A DNA stretch of 64,000 nucleotides, taken from the NCBI GenBank assembly GCA_946221915.1, contig CAMIKG010000015.1, forward strand, positions 26,376 through 90,375. Direction: 5' to 3'. The position numbers were made by a program, and so were the translations under genes. Positions 25,144 through 33,539 of this stretch are shown piece by piece; positions within the stretch are counted from its first letter, which is position 1; every line of letters begins with the position of its first letter. The notes beneath the pieces were generated by a model that made no database searches, was not told the DNA's origin, and worked only from the letters and a program-made list of their open reading frames with translations. This DNA is from an uncultured Erwinia sp. (GTDB taxonomy: Bacteria; Pseudomonadota; Gammaproteobacteria; Enterobacterales; Enterobacteriaceae).

Positions 25144-26234
25144 TACTGCCACCATTATTGAACAGCCTATCCGGTGCCCAGCCGCAACCTGAATTTAGCG
25201 TAATGCTTGATGGCAGGGACATTACGCATAACTTAAGCCATCGCCTAATAAGCCTGACGATCACGGATAACAGAGGCTTTGAAGCGGATGAACTTCAGCT
25301 CGAGCTGGACGACAGCGACGGCCTGCTGTTATTACCTGCCAAAGGCTCGAAGCTGCATATTTCGCTGGGCTGGAAAGACGCAGGCGTTACGCATCAGAAC
25401 GTCTTTACCGTGGATGAGCTGGAGCATACTGGCACACCTGATGTGCTCAGTATCCGTGCCCGCAGCGCGAATTTTCGCGAAACACTGAACGTCAAAAGAG
25501 AGCAAAGCTACCACGCTGTTACCCTGGGAGCGATTGTGCAGACCATTGCAGCGCGTCATAAGCTGGAATCCGCCGTCAGCGCTGAACTGGCGAATATCGC
25601 TGTAGAACATATCGACCAGACCAATGAAGCGGACGGATCGTTTCTGACCCGGCTGGCGCAGCAATATGGCGCGATAGCCTGCGTGAAGGATGACAAACTT
25701 ATTCTGCTCCCCATAGGCTCGGGTAAAACCGCCAGCGGCCAGCCACTACCGGTCGCCACTATCACCCGCGCCGCAGGCGACAGTCATCGTTTTAACATGG
25801 CAGACCGGGAAGCCTATACCGGTGTGACAGCATACTGGCTGGATACCCGCGCAGCAGAAAAGAAAGCGGCAGCAGTTAAACGGCAGAAAACTGCGAAACC
25901 GAAACCCAGCGATCAGGATGCAATATATTACGATGACAGTGTGCTGGTCGGAGCCGAAGGGAATGTGAAAATTTTACGCCATACCTATGCCAGCCAGGGT
26001 AATGCTTATCGGGCAGCCAAAAGTGTATGGGAACAATTGCAGCGCGGAGCGGCAACGTTTAGCCTGACTTTGGCGAGAGGCAGGCCAGATCTATTTCCTG
26101 AGTTGCCGGTGCGGGTTGAAGGGTTTAAGGCGGAGATCGATGGGGTTGGTTGGACGGTGGTGAGGTGTGTGCATTCGCTAAATGGTAGTAAGGGTTATGT
26201 GACCATAGTAGAGTTTGAGTTGGAGCATCAATAG
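25140..26234 (+). CDS. D: Late control/tail hub protein (gpD)
   Basis: 364 residues matching P2 gpD: FEADELQLELDDSDGLLLLPAKGSKLHISLGWK in the N-terminal third and EGFKAEIDGVGWTVVRCVHSLNGSKGYVTIVE-type sequence at the end. It forms the hub between tube and spike V. It is the last gene of the FI operon, before a strong terminator. Confidence 0.95.
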   Translation: MILPPLLNSLSGAQPQPEFSVMLDGRDITHNLSHRLISLTITDNRGFEADELQLELDDSDGLLLLPAKGSKLHISLGWKDAGVTHQNVFTVDELEHTGTPDVLSIRARSANFRETLNVKREQSYHAVTLGAIVQTIAARHKLESAVSAELANIAVEHIDQTNEADGSFLTRLAQQYGAIACVKDDKLILLPIGSGKTASGQPLPVATITRAAGDSHRFNMADREAYTGVTAYWLDTRAAEKKAAAVKRQKTAKPKPSDQDAIYYDDSVLVGAEGNVKILRHTYASQGNAYRAAKSVWEQLQRGAATFSLTLARGRPDLFPELPVRVEGFKAEIDGVGWTVVRCVHSLNGSKGYVTIVEFELEHQ

Positions 26235-26270
26235 AACTCAGCCATCATCAATGAGAAACTTAACCCGCAG

Positions 26271-26295
26271 GGTATAGGGTAAGATACCCTATACC
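26271..26295. terminator. Bidirectional terminator between late operon and CBASS genes
   Basis: Perfect 11-bp stem GGTATAGGGTA/TACCCTATACC with a three-base loop, followed by ACTTTTT on the plus strand. It separates the convergent D and CBASS effector genes. Confidence 0.8.
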
Positions 26296-26398
26296 ACTTT
26301 TTCTAAGATAGTTTCCTTATTGGCAAGCTAGGAAAGGGAATGTTCTTCCGGCCAGAGCATAATCCTATGTTGGAAAGACTACCGTTGCGCCATACCAG

Positions 26399-27331
26399 TC
26401 ATGCCATAGGTTTCAGTGAGTTCATTCTTTCTGCATAAGCATTGAATATACGGTCATAGCGTTCTTCATCTTTCATTCTGTTATACCTGTGAACTCGATC
26501 CGGAACGGGATTCCCGGATGAACGATAAATGAATATCTGATCCTGAATATTTCTTGAAAGTTTTTTTAGATGCCCTTCATCGAATTCACCTGACTCTGTT
26601 ATCTTATCCATTTCAGACTCGATCTTTTGGCGTAGTTCGTCCGCACGGGCAACCGACTTCTTGTTTTCGCTAACATAACGGTAATAAAACTGATAGACCG
26701 GAGCCAGCAACGCGACAAGGGAAAATATATTAGCCGAGGGGGGATTAATAATAATAGCAAGTACTAGCAACACAATACCATTAACCACTAAAATTCCAGA
26801 AAGTACGTTAGATATTATCATCTTTAAGCGAGCATCCCAGCCAAGGTTTTTACTCTGACATAGCAGCGTCATTACCGCAGAGGGGAGAGGAATTGAATAG
26901 TTCAGGTACCAGTTGGTAAGACTGACATTTCCGTTTTTCATCAGATGCTGGTCAGCTGGTTCTACCCATTCATTCAGGCTGGGACGCTTACCCGCAACAA
27001 CATCATTCCATTCCATCGCAAACAAGCGTGTGTCGAACTCTTCCTGAATACGTGCAGCCACCCTTTTAATTGAGCCAATGTGGTTAAGCGATAAATTATT
27101 AATAAAAAGCATAACAAAGCCGTAAACGGTTAAGGAGGTTTTTAGCCATGGAAATGTGTAGCCCGGAAAAAAGCTCAGTATAAGATAAATGACAGATACC
27201 ACTGTCGGAACCAACACTGCCAGAACAAAACTGTACGCCAAGTATCTTTTTACCTTCGAATAGAGTTCTCGCTGTGCCGCTTGCAGATCAATCATCTCGG
27301 GTTGGTTCTGGTTTTCAAAGTAATGATTCAT
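26399..27331 (-). CDS. CBASS effector, four-transmembrane (S-4TM) protein
   Basis: 310 residues with hydrophobic segments at about 31-54, 62-82, 173-196 and 200-219, a soluble loop of about 90 residues between pairs, and a charged C-terminal domain of 90 residues. This is the S-4TM (SMODS-associated 4TM) effector architecture. In CBASS such proteins sense a cyclic nucleotide and damage the inner membrane, stopping phage growth by cell death. Its ATG overlaps the stop of the nucleotidyltransferase gene by one base (TAATG), so the two are coupled. Ligand and mode of membrane attack cannot be read from sequence. Confidence 0.85.
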   Translation of the reverse strand: MNHYFENQNQPEMIDLQAAQRELYSKVKRYLAYSFVLAVLVPTVVSVIYLILSFFPGYTFPWLKTSLTVYGFVMLFINNLSLNHIGSIKRVAARIQEEFDTRLFAMEWNDVVAGKRPSLNEWVEPADQHLMKNGNVSLTNWYLNYSIPLPSAVMTLLCQSKNLGWDARLKMIISNVLSGILVVNGIVLLVLAIIINPPSANIFSLVALLAPVYQFYYRYVSENKKSVARADELRQKIESEMDKITESGEFDEGHLKKLSRNIQDQIFIYRSSGNPVPDRVHRYNRMKDEERYDRIFNAYAERMNSLKPMA

Positions 27332-28335
27332 TATGCTGTTCCTAAAGGAAAATCATTGCCCAGAACCTGCTGCCAGCGTTTGCCGGACTCCAACGGCTCA
27401 CTGAATTCCAGCGCTATAGCCTCCTCTGCTAGAGCGGCATCAGCAGTTGCTTTTTCCCATACTTTCCATCGATCATCTGAGCTCAGGTTGTTAATATCTC
27501 CTTGAAAGCTTTTCTGGTCGTAGACAGAGCCCAAGATAGCGCTGCCCAGAGCTCGCAGAGCATGGGGAAATTCCCGATCGACCCACTCACTTACGCCCCC
27601 TTGAATAAGGCTTTCATAGCGGTTAAGTAATATAGTTTCTAATAGATACGAGCCGATTGCAGGCACACCACGTTTTCGCTTCCAATATTTCACAAGACGA
27701 ATAGCGTTCAATACTCTGCCATCATGTTTCTGATTCAGCCGGGTAGTGCGTTCTTTATCAATTCTAGGATCAGTTTTTTTCCAGTTCCCGTATCCGTCGG
27801 GAATAAGATAAAAATTTGTTCCATCTGCTTCCGGTACAGTGCTGAAAGCTGGCACTATATCAAAGTTCCAGGTTCGGGTAAGCAGTTTTAGCGTTGCTGC
27901 TTCTCCTTGCCTCTTGCTGTCAGAATTTGAATACTGTGGTACTGCATTGAGCGATGAAACAAATTTGTTTACGACTTTCCTTGAGTTTATCCACTGCCCT
28001 GAATCATCAAGATAATTTAAAAATCGAGAATTTTCACCGGGCGAAAGATAGACAGTACTTCCATAATCCCAATATTTACTTTCCTGTGCATGCATAATTA
28101 TCATCATATCGATGTCATCCAACTCCCTTATTTTTGTTCGACGCGAAAAAGATCCAAACCACATTGCATAATTGCTTTGCAACAGAGGAAATTTATCGTC
28201 ATTATCAGGGAATTTTGATATCTGTTCATCAACAAGCCAATTCCGACTTTTTTTACCTTCCTGACTGGATTCAGCTGTGAGATTAACAAAGTCCTTCATT
28301 AATGTATTAAATGCAGTATTTACAGTGTAAGCCAT
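27331..28335 (-). CDS. CBASS CD-NTase (SMODS nucleotidyltransferase)
   Basis: 334 residues from ATG 28335, with AAGGA eight bases upstream; the frame extends further but without a start signal. Polymerase-beta type catalytic motif: GS at 61-62, DxD at 74-76 (DDIDMMI), third Asp at 159 (NFDIVPAF). The LVKYWKRKR block near 240 is the C-terminal helical domain of cGAS/DncV-like enzymes. It should make a cyclic di- or oligonucleotide on phage infection. No Cap2/Cap3 or HORMA/TRIP13 gene is next to it, so this is the minimal two-gene (type I) layout. It sits between the late genes and the repressor of the prophage. Confidence 0.9.
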   Translation of the reverse strand: MAYTVNTAFNTLMKDFVNLTAESSQEGKKSRNWLVDEQISKFPDNDDKFPLLQSNYAMWFGSFSRRTKIRELDDIDMMIIMHAQESKYWDYGSTVYLSPGENSRFLNYLDDSGQWINSRKVVNKFVSSLNAVPQYSNSDSKRQGEAATLKLLTRTWNFDIVPAFSTVPEADGTNFYLIPDGYGNWKKTDPRIDKERTTRLNQKHDGRVLNAIRLVKYWKRKRGVPAIGSYLLETILLNRYESLIQGGVSEWVDREFPHALRALGSAILGSVYDQKSFQGDINNLSSDDRWKVWEKATADAALAEEAIALEFSEPLESGKRWQQVLGNDFPLGTA

Positions 28336-28384
28336 GATGCAGTCCTTTATGCAGAAGAAAGAATAAGATTCAGCGCGGTCGAAT

Positions 28385-28504
28385 AGCCGGTCCGGCTGTA
28401 AGGTTATACAACTATTTTTGCTTCTTATCAGTTCAGCCCTAAGGCAGGGTGTACTGTCCAGTACTCGCTTCCGGCTGACGATTCTTCCAGACAGGATAAG
28501 AAGC
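28385..28504. promoter_or_regulatory. Palindrome-rich leader of the CBASS operon
   Basis: Between repressor and CBASS genes: AGCCGGTCCGGCT (28385-28397), GTACTGTCCAGTAC (28451-28464), and a 10-bp inverted pair GCTTCTTATC (28420-28429) and GATAAGAAGC (28495-28504). A TATAAC on the minus strand (complement of 28403-28408) could be the -10 of the CBASS transcript. Possible repressor targets or an mRNA structure; nothing more can be said. Confidence 0.4.
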
Positions 28505-28519
28505 ATTAGCCTAATACCG

Positions 28520-28858
28520 TCATCGAGACTCAGCTTTATTTATTTCTGATTGCGCAAGCGCAGCACTAACTTCCGTAAGAGTCACCTTTCGTTCTGGTGA
28601 CGCCGCACGGTAGTTTTCAATCAATGCTGTTTCTTCATTAGACAAACCAGTTACAGGCATTCGTGTTCCCGTCAGGACATACAAAATATCAACACCCGCC
28701 GCCGCTATTGCTGTCAGATATTCACTATCAGGATTGCGGATACCGTTTTCATAATTGCTTTGTGCATTCTTTTTTACACCGCCAATAGCGCCGAAAGTTT
28801 CCTGATCTATTCCGAAACGCAGACGTTCTTCCTTTAAACGGATGCCAAATTCACTCAT
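28520..28858 (-). CDS. Xre-type helix-turn-helix repressor
   Basis: 112 residues. The HTH lies in the first 65 (RLKEERLRFGIDQETFGAIGGVKKNAQSNYENGIRNPDSEYLTAIAAAGVDILYVLTG), the usual Xre form in prophage regulators, followed by a short helical tail. It diverges from the early genes across an 80-base gap with operator-like repeats. It is most likely the prophage immunity repressor; being upstream of the CBASS genes on the same strand it could also be cotranscribed with them. Confidence 0.85.
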   Translation of the reverse strand: MSEFGIRLKEERLRFGIDQETFGAIGGVKKNAQSNYENGIRNPDSEYLTAIAAAGVDILYVLTGTRMPVTGLSNEETALIENYRAASPERKVTLTEVSAALAQSEINKAESR

Positions 28859-28874
28859 TCGCGTTTATTCACTG

Positions 28875-28903
28875 TTGACATTTCACCCGAATGAGTGAAA
28901 TAT
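28875..28903. promoter_or_regulatory. Divergent early promoter/operator
   Basis: TTGACA at 28875-28880 is followed by the perfect inverted repeat ATTTCAC-N8-GTGAAAT between 28880 and 28901, so repressor binding there would block the rightward early promoter. The -10 is unclear (AAATAT at 28898 with 17-base spacing). Confidence 0.5.
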
Positions 28904-28938
28904 GAATTGTGTAATGTTGATAATCATACTATACCACT

Positions 28939-29145
28939 ATGAAAACAAATGAAAATGGACAGCGGTCCAGAGCACCGCAAGGTGTGATGGCTCATCGCCC
29001 TGTCGCGATGCGTCTGCTACCCGCAGAAATAGCGGAACTGGAAGCGATCTCGCTTGAAGAAAACCGGTCGATGTCCAGTATGGCAAGACTAATTTATTTG
29101 AATGGAATCACACTGTTTCGACAGGCATCAGGTAAGGAGCGCTAA
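28939..29145 (+). CDS. Ribbon-helix-helix small early protein
   Basis: Up to 68 residues from ATG 28939; ATG 28987 with AAGG upstream would give 52. The core (PVAMRLLPAEIAELEAISLEENRSMSSMARLIYLNGI) is an Arc-like RHH domain. As the first gene right of the repressor it takes the position of Cox in P2 and may counter the repressor or control early transcription. Start uncertain. Confidence 0.7.
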   Translation: MKTNENGQRSRAPQGVMAHRPVAMRLLPAEIAELEAISLEENRSMSSMARLIYLNGITLFRQASGKER

Positions 29146-29183
29146 CAATTTCAGGTTAAAAAAGCTGGCCAAGGAGGCCGTGA

Positions 29184-29414
29184 ATGATGAAGTGTCCACA
29201 CTGTCAGCAGAAGGCAATTATCCGTAGCAGTGAATATATGTCGCCGCTGGTTCGCAAAATGTATTACCAGTGCAAAAATGTCACCTGTTCTTTCACCTTT
29301 ATCGCAATGGAAACAGTGATGGGAACCGTAGTTCCCAGCGGTTGCCCTAACCCAAATATCAACGTACCGTTATCATCACGCGGGCAATATCTGGAAAAGC
29401 AGAAAACGTTATAG
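29184..29414 (+). CDS. ogr: Ogr/Delta-type zinc-finger activator of late genes
   Basis: 76 residues with C4-x2-C7 and C30-x4-C35, the Ogr/Delta zinc-binding pattern, and the family stretch CPHCQQKAIIRSSEYMS. AAGGAGG precedes ATG 29184 (29187 also possible). Ogr binds dyads near -55 of late promoters and contacts RNA polymerase alpha; the four CTTGT-N13-ACAAG sites in this prophage are its expected targets. In P2 ogr follows D; here it is in the early operon ahead of the primase, as Delta-like genes may be in satellites. Confidence 0.92.
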   Translation: MMKCPHCQQKAIIRSSEYMSPLVRKMYYQCKNVTCSFTFIAMETVMGTVVPSGCPNPNINVPLSSRGQYLEKQKTL

Positions 29415-29440
29415 CGCTGAAAAAAATATTTGATGACTAA

Positions 29441-29464
29441 CACATGAAATGTCGCATTCATGTG
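29441..29464 (+). repeat. Inverted repeat upstream of the primase gene
   Basis: CACATGAA (29441-29448) and TTCATGTG (29457-29464) form an 8-bp stem with an 8-base loop, 34 bases before the primase start. It may be an attenuator-like RNA hairpin or an operator. Confidence 0.4.
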
Positions 29465-29497
29465 CAGGACGGGCTTTATCCTGAATAAGGCACAGCA

Positions 29498-32161
29498 ATG
29501 GGAATGCAACCACAACTACATCATCAAGTCACTCAACGCCTGTTAGAGGATTTCTCATTCCGCAAACAGGGAGACTGGCTTCGCCAGGGAGTATGCCCCG
29601 ATTGTCAGCACAAAGAACTGTATACCCATGCGACAGATCCCTGGGTATTACGCTGTGGTCGTCTCAATAAATGCAATGCAGAGATTCACATCAAAGAAGT
29701 CTATCCGGACTTGTTTGAAAGCTGGTCAGATCGTTACCCGACCACGAACCAGAACCGGCACGCTGCTGCAGATGCTTATCTGCGTGAAATGCGCAGTTTT
29801 GCTCTTCCCCTGATCACCCACTGCTATACCCAGGAGAGTTATTATGACCCTGATAAAGATATCGGTTCAGCGACAGTGCGCTTTCCGATAGCTGAGGGTA
29901 TCTGGTGGGAAAGGATTATTGATCGCCCACTTCGCTTTGGTAAACGTAAGGCCAACTTTTACGGTAGCTACAGCGGGTTATGGTGGAAATTACCCACGCT
30001 TAAACTGGATGAGCAGCAGGAGATCTGGCTGGTCGAAGGTATTTTTGATGCTATCGCCCTGTATCATCACAATATCGCCGCCGTATCACTGATGAGCTGC
30101 AATAATTATCCGGAACTGGCTCTTACACAACTTGCGGCCATGTATACCAATAGGAAGCGACCACTGCTGGTCTGGGCGCTTGATAACGATAAAGCCGGTA
30201 CCCACTATACCCTGCGTTGGGTTAAACGCAGCCGGGATGAAGGCTGGAGTGCTGCAGCAGCTCAGGCACCTGTAACACCGCGCAAGCTTGACTGGAATGA
30301 CCTGCACCAGCGAGGACGGTTAACCCCTGAGCTGGTGAAAAAGTACCGTTATTATGGCTCTTTGCTGATTGCCCCCAGCCCAAATGCTAAAGCACTGTTG
30401 ATTCACGAGCGAAGCGAGCGTAAAGAGTTTTATTTTGAGTTCGACTGTCGCCTTTACTGGTTTAAGCTCGACATAGATCGCTATATGCGGACTTTTGACA
30501 ATGTTCTGTCGCACAGTAAAAACGAACCGGACGAAGAAGAGGCGAAACATAAAGCACTGCAGGAGTCTTCCGCTGTAACGGAGATTGCGAACTGTTACCC
30601 AACAGCACTGTATTATCAGGCCAACCCGGTAACGGATGAATCATGGTATTACTTTCGCGTTAATTTTCCGGATGACACGCCACCAATAAAAAACACCTTT
30701 ACCGGTTCGCAACTTTCCAGCGCATCTGAATTTAAAAAGCGTCTGCTACATATCGCTCAAGGTGGTATTTTTACCGGTTCCAGCCAGCAGTTGGACAAGC
30801 TACTACTGAAGCAGTTACCTAAAATAAAAACAGTGCAGACCATCGATTTTATCGGGTACAGCAAAGAACATAAAGCCTATGTGTTCAACGATCTGGCGGT
30901 ACGTGATGGGCGATTGTATTCCCTGAATGAAGAGGATTTCTTCGATATGGGAAAACTGAGTCTGAAAAGCCTGAACCAGTCAGTTAATCTGGCGCTTAAT
31001 CCCGATTTCAAGCAAATCGATAAAGAGTGGCACACTCTTTTATGGCAGGCATTCGGCGCAAAGGGCATGGTGGCGCTGGCATTCTGGTTTGGTGCGGTGT
31101 ATGCCGAACAAATCCGCGATAGCCATAAAAGTTTCCCGTTTCTGGAGATCGTCGGTGAACCGGGTAGCGGTAAAACCACGCTAATTGAATTCCTGTGGAA
31201 GCTGTGCGGGCGGCGTGATTATGAAGGCTTCGACCCATCCAAATCCACGCTTGCTGCGCGAGCACGTAATTTCGCCCAGGTAGCGAATTTGCCAGTGGTA
31301 CTGATCGAAGGGGATCGCAATCAGGACAGTGCTAAACAGCGTGGATTTGACTGGGAAGAACTAAAAACGGCCTATAACGGGCGTTCTGTGCGCTCACGTG
31401 GCGTGCGTAACAGCGGCAATGAGACCTATGAGCCTCCATTCCGGGGAGCCATTGTGATTGCGCAGAACAATGACGTCAGTGCCTCTAACCCGGTGCTGGA
31501 ACGTATTATTCATCTTTACACCGATCGCAGTGGCCAGAACCCACAAACCAAAGCAGCGGCAGAACAGCTGGAACGCATTCCGGCAGAACAGCTTTCCGGC
31601 TTTTTACTGCAGGCGGCCCTGGCAGAAAATGAAGTGCTGGCATGTGTTAACCGGCAGATACCAGTCTATGAGCAATGGCTGAATACTCACCCTGATATTC
31701 GCCATATGCGCCTGATTAAGAATCACGCCCTGCTGATGGCGCTGGTTGATGCGCTGGCAAAAGTTGTCCCGGTGGCACCCGGCCAGCTGGAAGAAACCAA
31801 AGAATTATTACTCAAACTCACGCTGGAACGCCAGCAGGCGATTAATGCAGATCATCCACTGGTTCAGGAATTCTGGGATGTATTTGAGTTTCTGGATGGT
31901 GAAGACGAACCGCTACTCAATCATTCCCGCGATGCACAGCTAATCGCCGTCAATCTGAACCATTTTATTCAGCTGGCAACCGAAAGAAAACAACAAACAC
32001 CACCATTAACGGATTTAAAACGGCTGCTAAAAACCAGCCGCACGCATAAATTTATTGAAATACGTAGCGTTAACAGCGCGATTAATAATGAATTCAACCG
32101 TAAATATGCTGCTGCACCCCGTAAACCAGCGACAGTGAAGTGCTGGGTTTTTCAGAGATAA
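29498..32161 (+). CDS. Phage replication primase/helicase with zinc finger, Toprim and AAA ATPase
   Basis: 887 residues. N-terminal zinc finger (CPDCQ near 34 and CGRLNKC near 53), Toprim domain (LVEGIFDAIAL near 178-188, WALDNDKAG near 226-234), and a C-terminal P-loop ATPase with GEPGSGKTTLIEF near 550 and LIEGDRN near 606. This set of domains makes primers and unwinds DNA at the phage origin, as alpha of P4 does in one polypeptide; P2 itself uses the nicking protein A instead, and no A homologue is seen. ATG 29498 follows AAGG. Confidence 0.88.
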   Translation: MGMQPQLHHQVTQRLLEDFSFRKQGDWLRQGVCPDCQHKELYTHATDPWVLRCGRLNKCNAEIHIKEVYPDLFESWSDRYPTTNQNRHAAADAYLREMRSFALPLITHCYTQESYYDPDKDIGSATVRFPIAEGIWWERIIDRPLRFGKRKANFYGSYSGLWWKLPTLKLDEQQEIWLVEGIFDAIALYHHNIAAVSLMSCNNYPELALTQLAAMYTNRKRPLLVWALDNDKAGTHYTLRWVKRSRDEGWSAAAAQAPVTPRKLDWNDLHQRGRLTPELVKKYRYYGSLLIAPSPNAKALLIHERSERKEFYFEFDCRLYWFKLDIDRYMRTFDNVLSHSKNEPDEEEAKHKALQESSAVTEIANCYPTALYYQANPVTDESWYYFRVNFPDDTPPIKNTFTGSQLSSASEFKKRLLHIAQGGIFTGSSQQLDKLLLKQLPKIKTVQTIDFIGYSKEHKAYVFNDLAVRDGRLYSLNEEDFFDMGKLSLKSLNQSVNLALNPDFKQIDKEWHTLLWQAFGAKGMVALAFWFGAVYAEQIRDSHKSFPFLEIVGEPGSGKTTLIEFLWKLCGRRDYEGFDPSKSTLAARARNFAQVANLPVVLIEGDRNQDSAKQRGFDWEELKTAYNGRSVRSRGVRNSGNETYEPPFRGAIVIAQNNDVSASNPVLERIIHLYTDRSGQNPQTKAAAEQLERIPAEQLSGFLLQAALAENEVLACVNRQIPVYEQWLNTHPDIRHMRLIKNHALLMALVDALAKVVPVAPGQLEETKELLLKLTLERQQAINADHPLVQEFWDVFEFLDGEDEPLLNHSRDAQLIAVNLNHFIQLATERKQQTPPLTDLKRLLKTSRTHKFIEIRSVNSAINNEFNRKYAAAPRKPATVKCWVFQR

Positions 32162-32170
32162 GGAGGAATC

Positions 32171-32542
32171 ATGAACGATTTTTATGATGCGATAATCAAA
32201 GAAGAACAATGCCGCAAGAGATCCTATATAACACTGGAGACATACCAGCAAGCTATTAATGCACTGGCAAGTATTGCCCTGACCGAGACCAGTGGTGGCA
32301 GGGCTGCCGCACAGGTGTTACTTTCTGCCTGGAATGGTTATTCCTGGCAGCTGGATATTACCGATTTGTGTTATCTGGATTATGAACTGCTGGAACAGGC
32401 TTTAGTTGTTATTTCTGGGCGAGTGATACTTATGACCGAGCCGCACGAAGTGATAAACAATGGTAATGTGGTGATGCGGAATATCGCTGCGCAATGGGAT
32501 TGCTTAAATGTGCAGCGGCGTGGGAGGAACGATGATGTGTAA
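32171..32542 (+). CDS. Hypothetical early phage protein, 123 aa
   Basis: 123 residues after AAGGAGG, nine bases beyond the primase. ETYQQAINALASIALTETSGGRAAAQVLLSAWNGYSWQLDITDLCYLD is a block seen, from memory, in small uncharacterised proteins next to phage primases. No catalytic motif or membrane segment. Likely translated with the primase. Confidence 0.75.
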   Translation: MNDFYDAIIKEEQCRKRSYITLETYQQAINALASIALTETSGGRAAAQVLLSAWNGYSWQLDITDLCYLDYELLEQALVVISGRVILMTEPHEVINNGNVVMRNIAAQWDCLNVQRRGRNDDV

Positions 32543-32822
32543 TACTAAAACATCAGTTAAAAACTCACCACTACAGCAAATGAGTAATCAGCAATATTGT
32601 GTTAACCAATCGGCAGGGAAGATATATGACGACGAAGACTTACTGACTCCAGAAGAGGTCTGCAAAATAATCGGCGGAGTTACTACAAAAACGTTGCGGG
32701 ACTGGAATAACCACCACCGGCATAAAAATGCGCTGGCACCGATTCGCCTTACTTACCGAGTAGTTCGATACCGGTATGGAAACGTTAAGGAATTTATCCG
32801 GCTATGCAGCGCCACATATTAA
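32535..32822 (+). CDS. Small HTH (excisionase/AlpA-like) protein
   Basis: 95 residues from ATG 32535 with GGAGG upstream, overlapping the previous gene by eight bases. The C-terminal part (LLTPEEVCKIIGGVTTKTLRDWNNH ... RVVRYRYGNVKEFI) is a winged-HTH of the excisionase/AlpA kind. As last gene of the early operon, facing the integrase gene, it is a candidate excisionase. Confidence 0.75.
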   Translation: MCNTKTSVKNSPLQQMSNQQYCVNQSAGKIYDDEDLLTPEEVCKIIGGVTTKTLRDWNNHHRHKNALAPIRLTYRVVRYRYGNVKEFIRLCSATY

Positions 32823-32825
32823 ACA

Positions 32826-33539
32826 TTAATTGCTGAAAATTTTAACCTTGTACGGCCCCAAGAAATCAGGCATTTGTACTGGCTTGGGGTCGTCATTAAA
32901 TACAGAATTATATATTTCCTCGATCAAAACGAGATTGGTGGCGAAGTCTCTTACCATCCTGAGCCCAGGGGCACTTGAGAAATATTCCTCTGTTTCACCT
33001 TCAAGTTTTTCAAGTATAAGCTTTACCTTTTCATCAAAATTAGAACTATCGTCACCATCAAAAAAGCCCCTAACAAACTTCTCCATGCTTGTTTTAAGAC
33101 ACGTAAGACAGTTGATGAACTCTGTTTTAAACTCTGATATCAAAGATGGGCTTTCAGTAGATACATTATAGACACTAAGGAAATCATAAAATCGCTTCAT
33201 TACCTCATGATTGTTGCCAGTCGTCGAGTACATAGAGCTAAAGAATTGATGCATAGACACTCTTCTCAGTTCCTTTAACTCCTTTGTTAACTGCTTTGCT
33301 TCATCAATTTTCTCAATCAGTTGTATTGAATTCCCACCAAACGAAAAACCAACAATTCTAGGATGAAGCTTATACAAACCATAAGCAAAGGCCATTAATG
33401 TACTTAAGGCAACATATGCCGCGCCGTCAATCATCTTACTGATTAAAAGACTTAGTGGAAAAAGTATAAAGGCGACAGTTAAAAGCACGAGACTGATATT
33501 ATCAGATGTAAAAATCTTCATTTTCTCTTTAAGTTTCAT
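32826..33539 (-). CDS. Membrane-anchored protein of unknown function, coupled to the integrase
   Basis: 237 residues with two hydrophobic segments at about 13-34 and 37-57 and a long soluble helical part rich in Glu, Lys and Phe. It is AT-rich. Its ATG overlaps the integrase stop (ATGA), so it is read from the integrase transcript and expressed in the lysogen. Two N-terminal TM helices plus a cytoplasmic domain resemble superinfection-exclusion or abortive-infection membrane proteins in general form only; there is no recognised family. Confidence 0.75.
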   Translation of the reverse strand: MKLKEKMKIFTSDNISLVLLTVAFILFPLSLLISKMIDGAAYVALSTLMAFAYGLYKLHPRIVGFSFGGNSIQLIEKIDEAKQLTKELKELRRVSMHQFFSSMYSTTGNNHEVMKRFYDFLSVYNVSTESPSLISEFKTEFINCLTCLKTSMEKFVRGFFDGDDSSNFDEKVKLILEKLEGETEEYFSSAPGLRMVRDFATNLVLIEEIYNSVFNDDPKPVQMPDFLGPYKVKIFSN

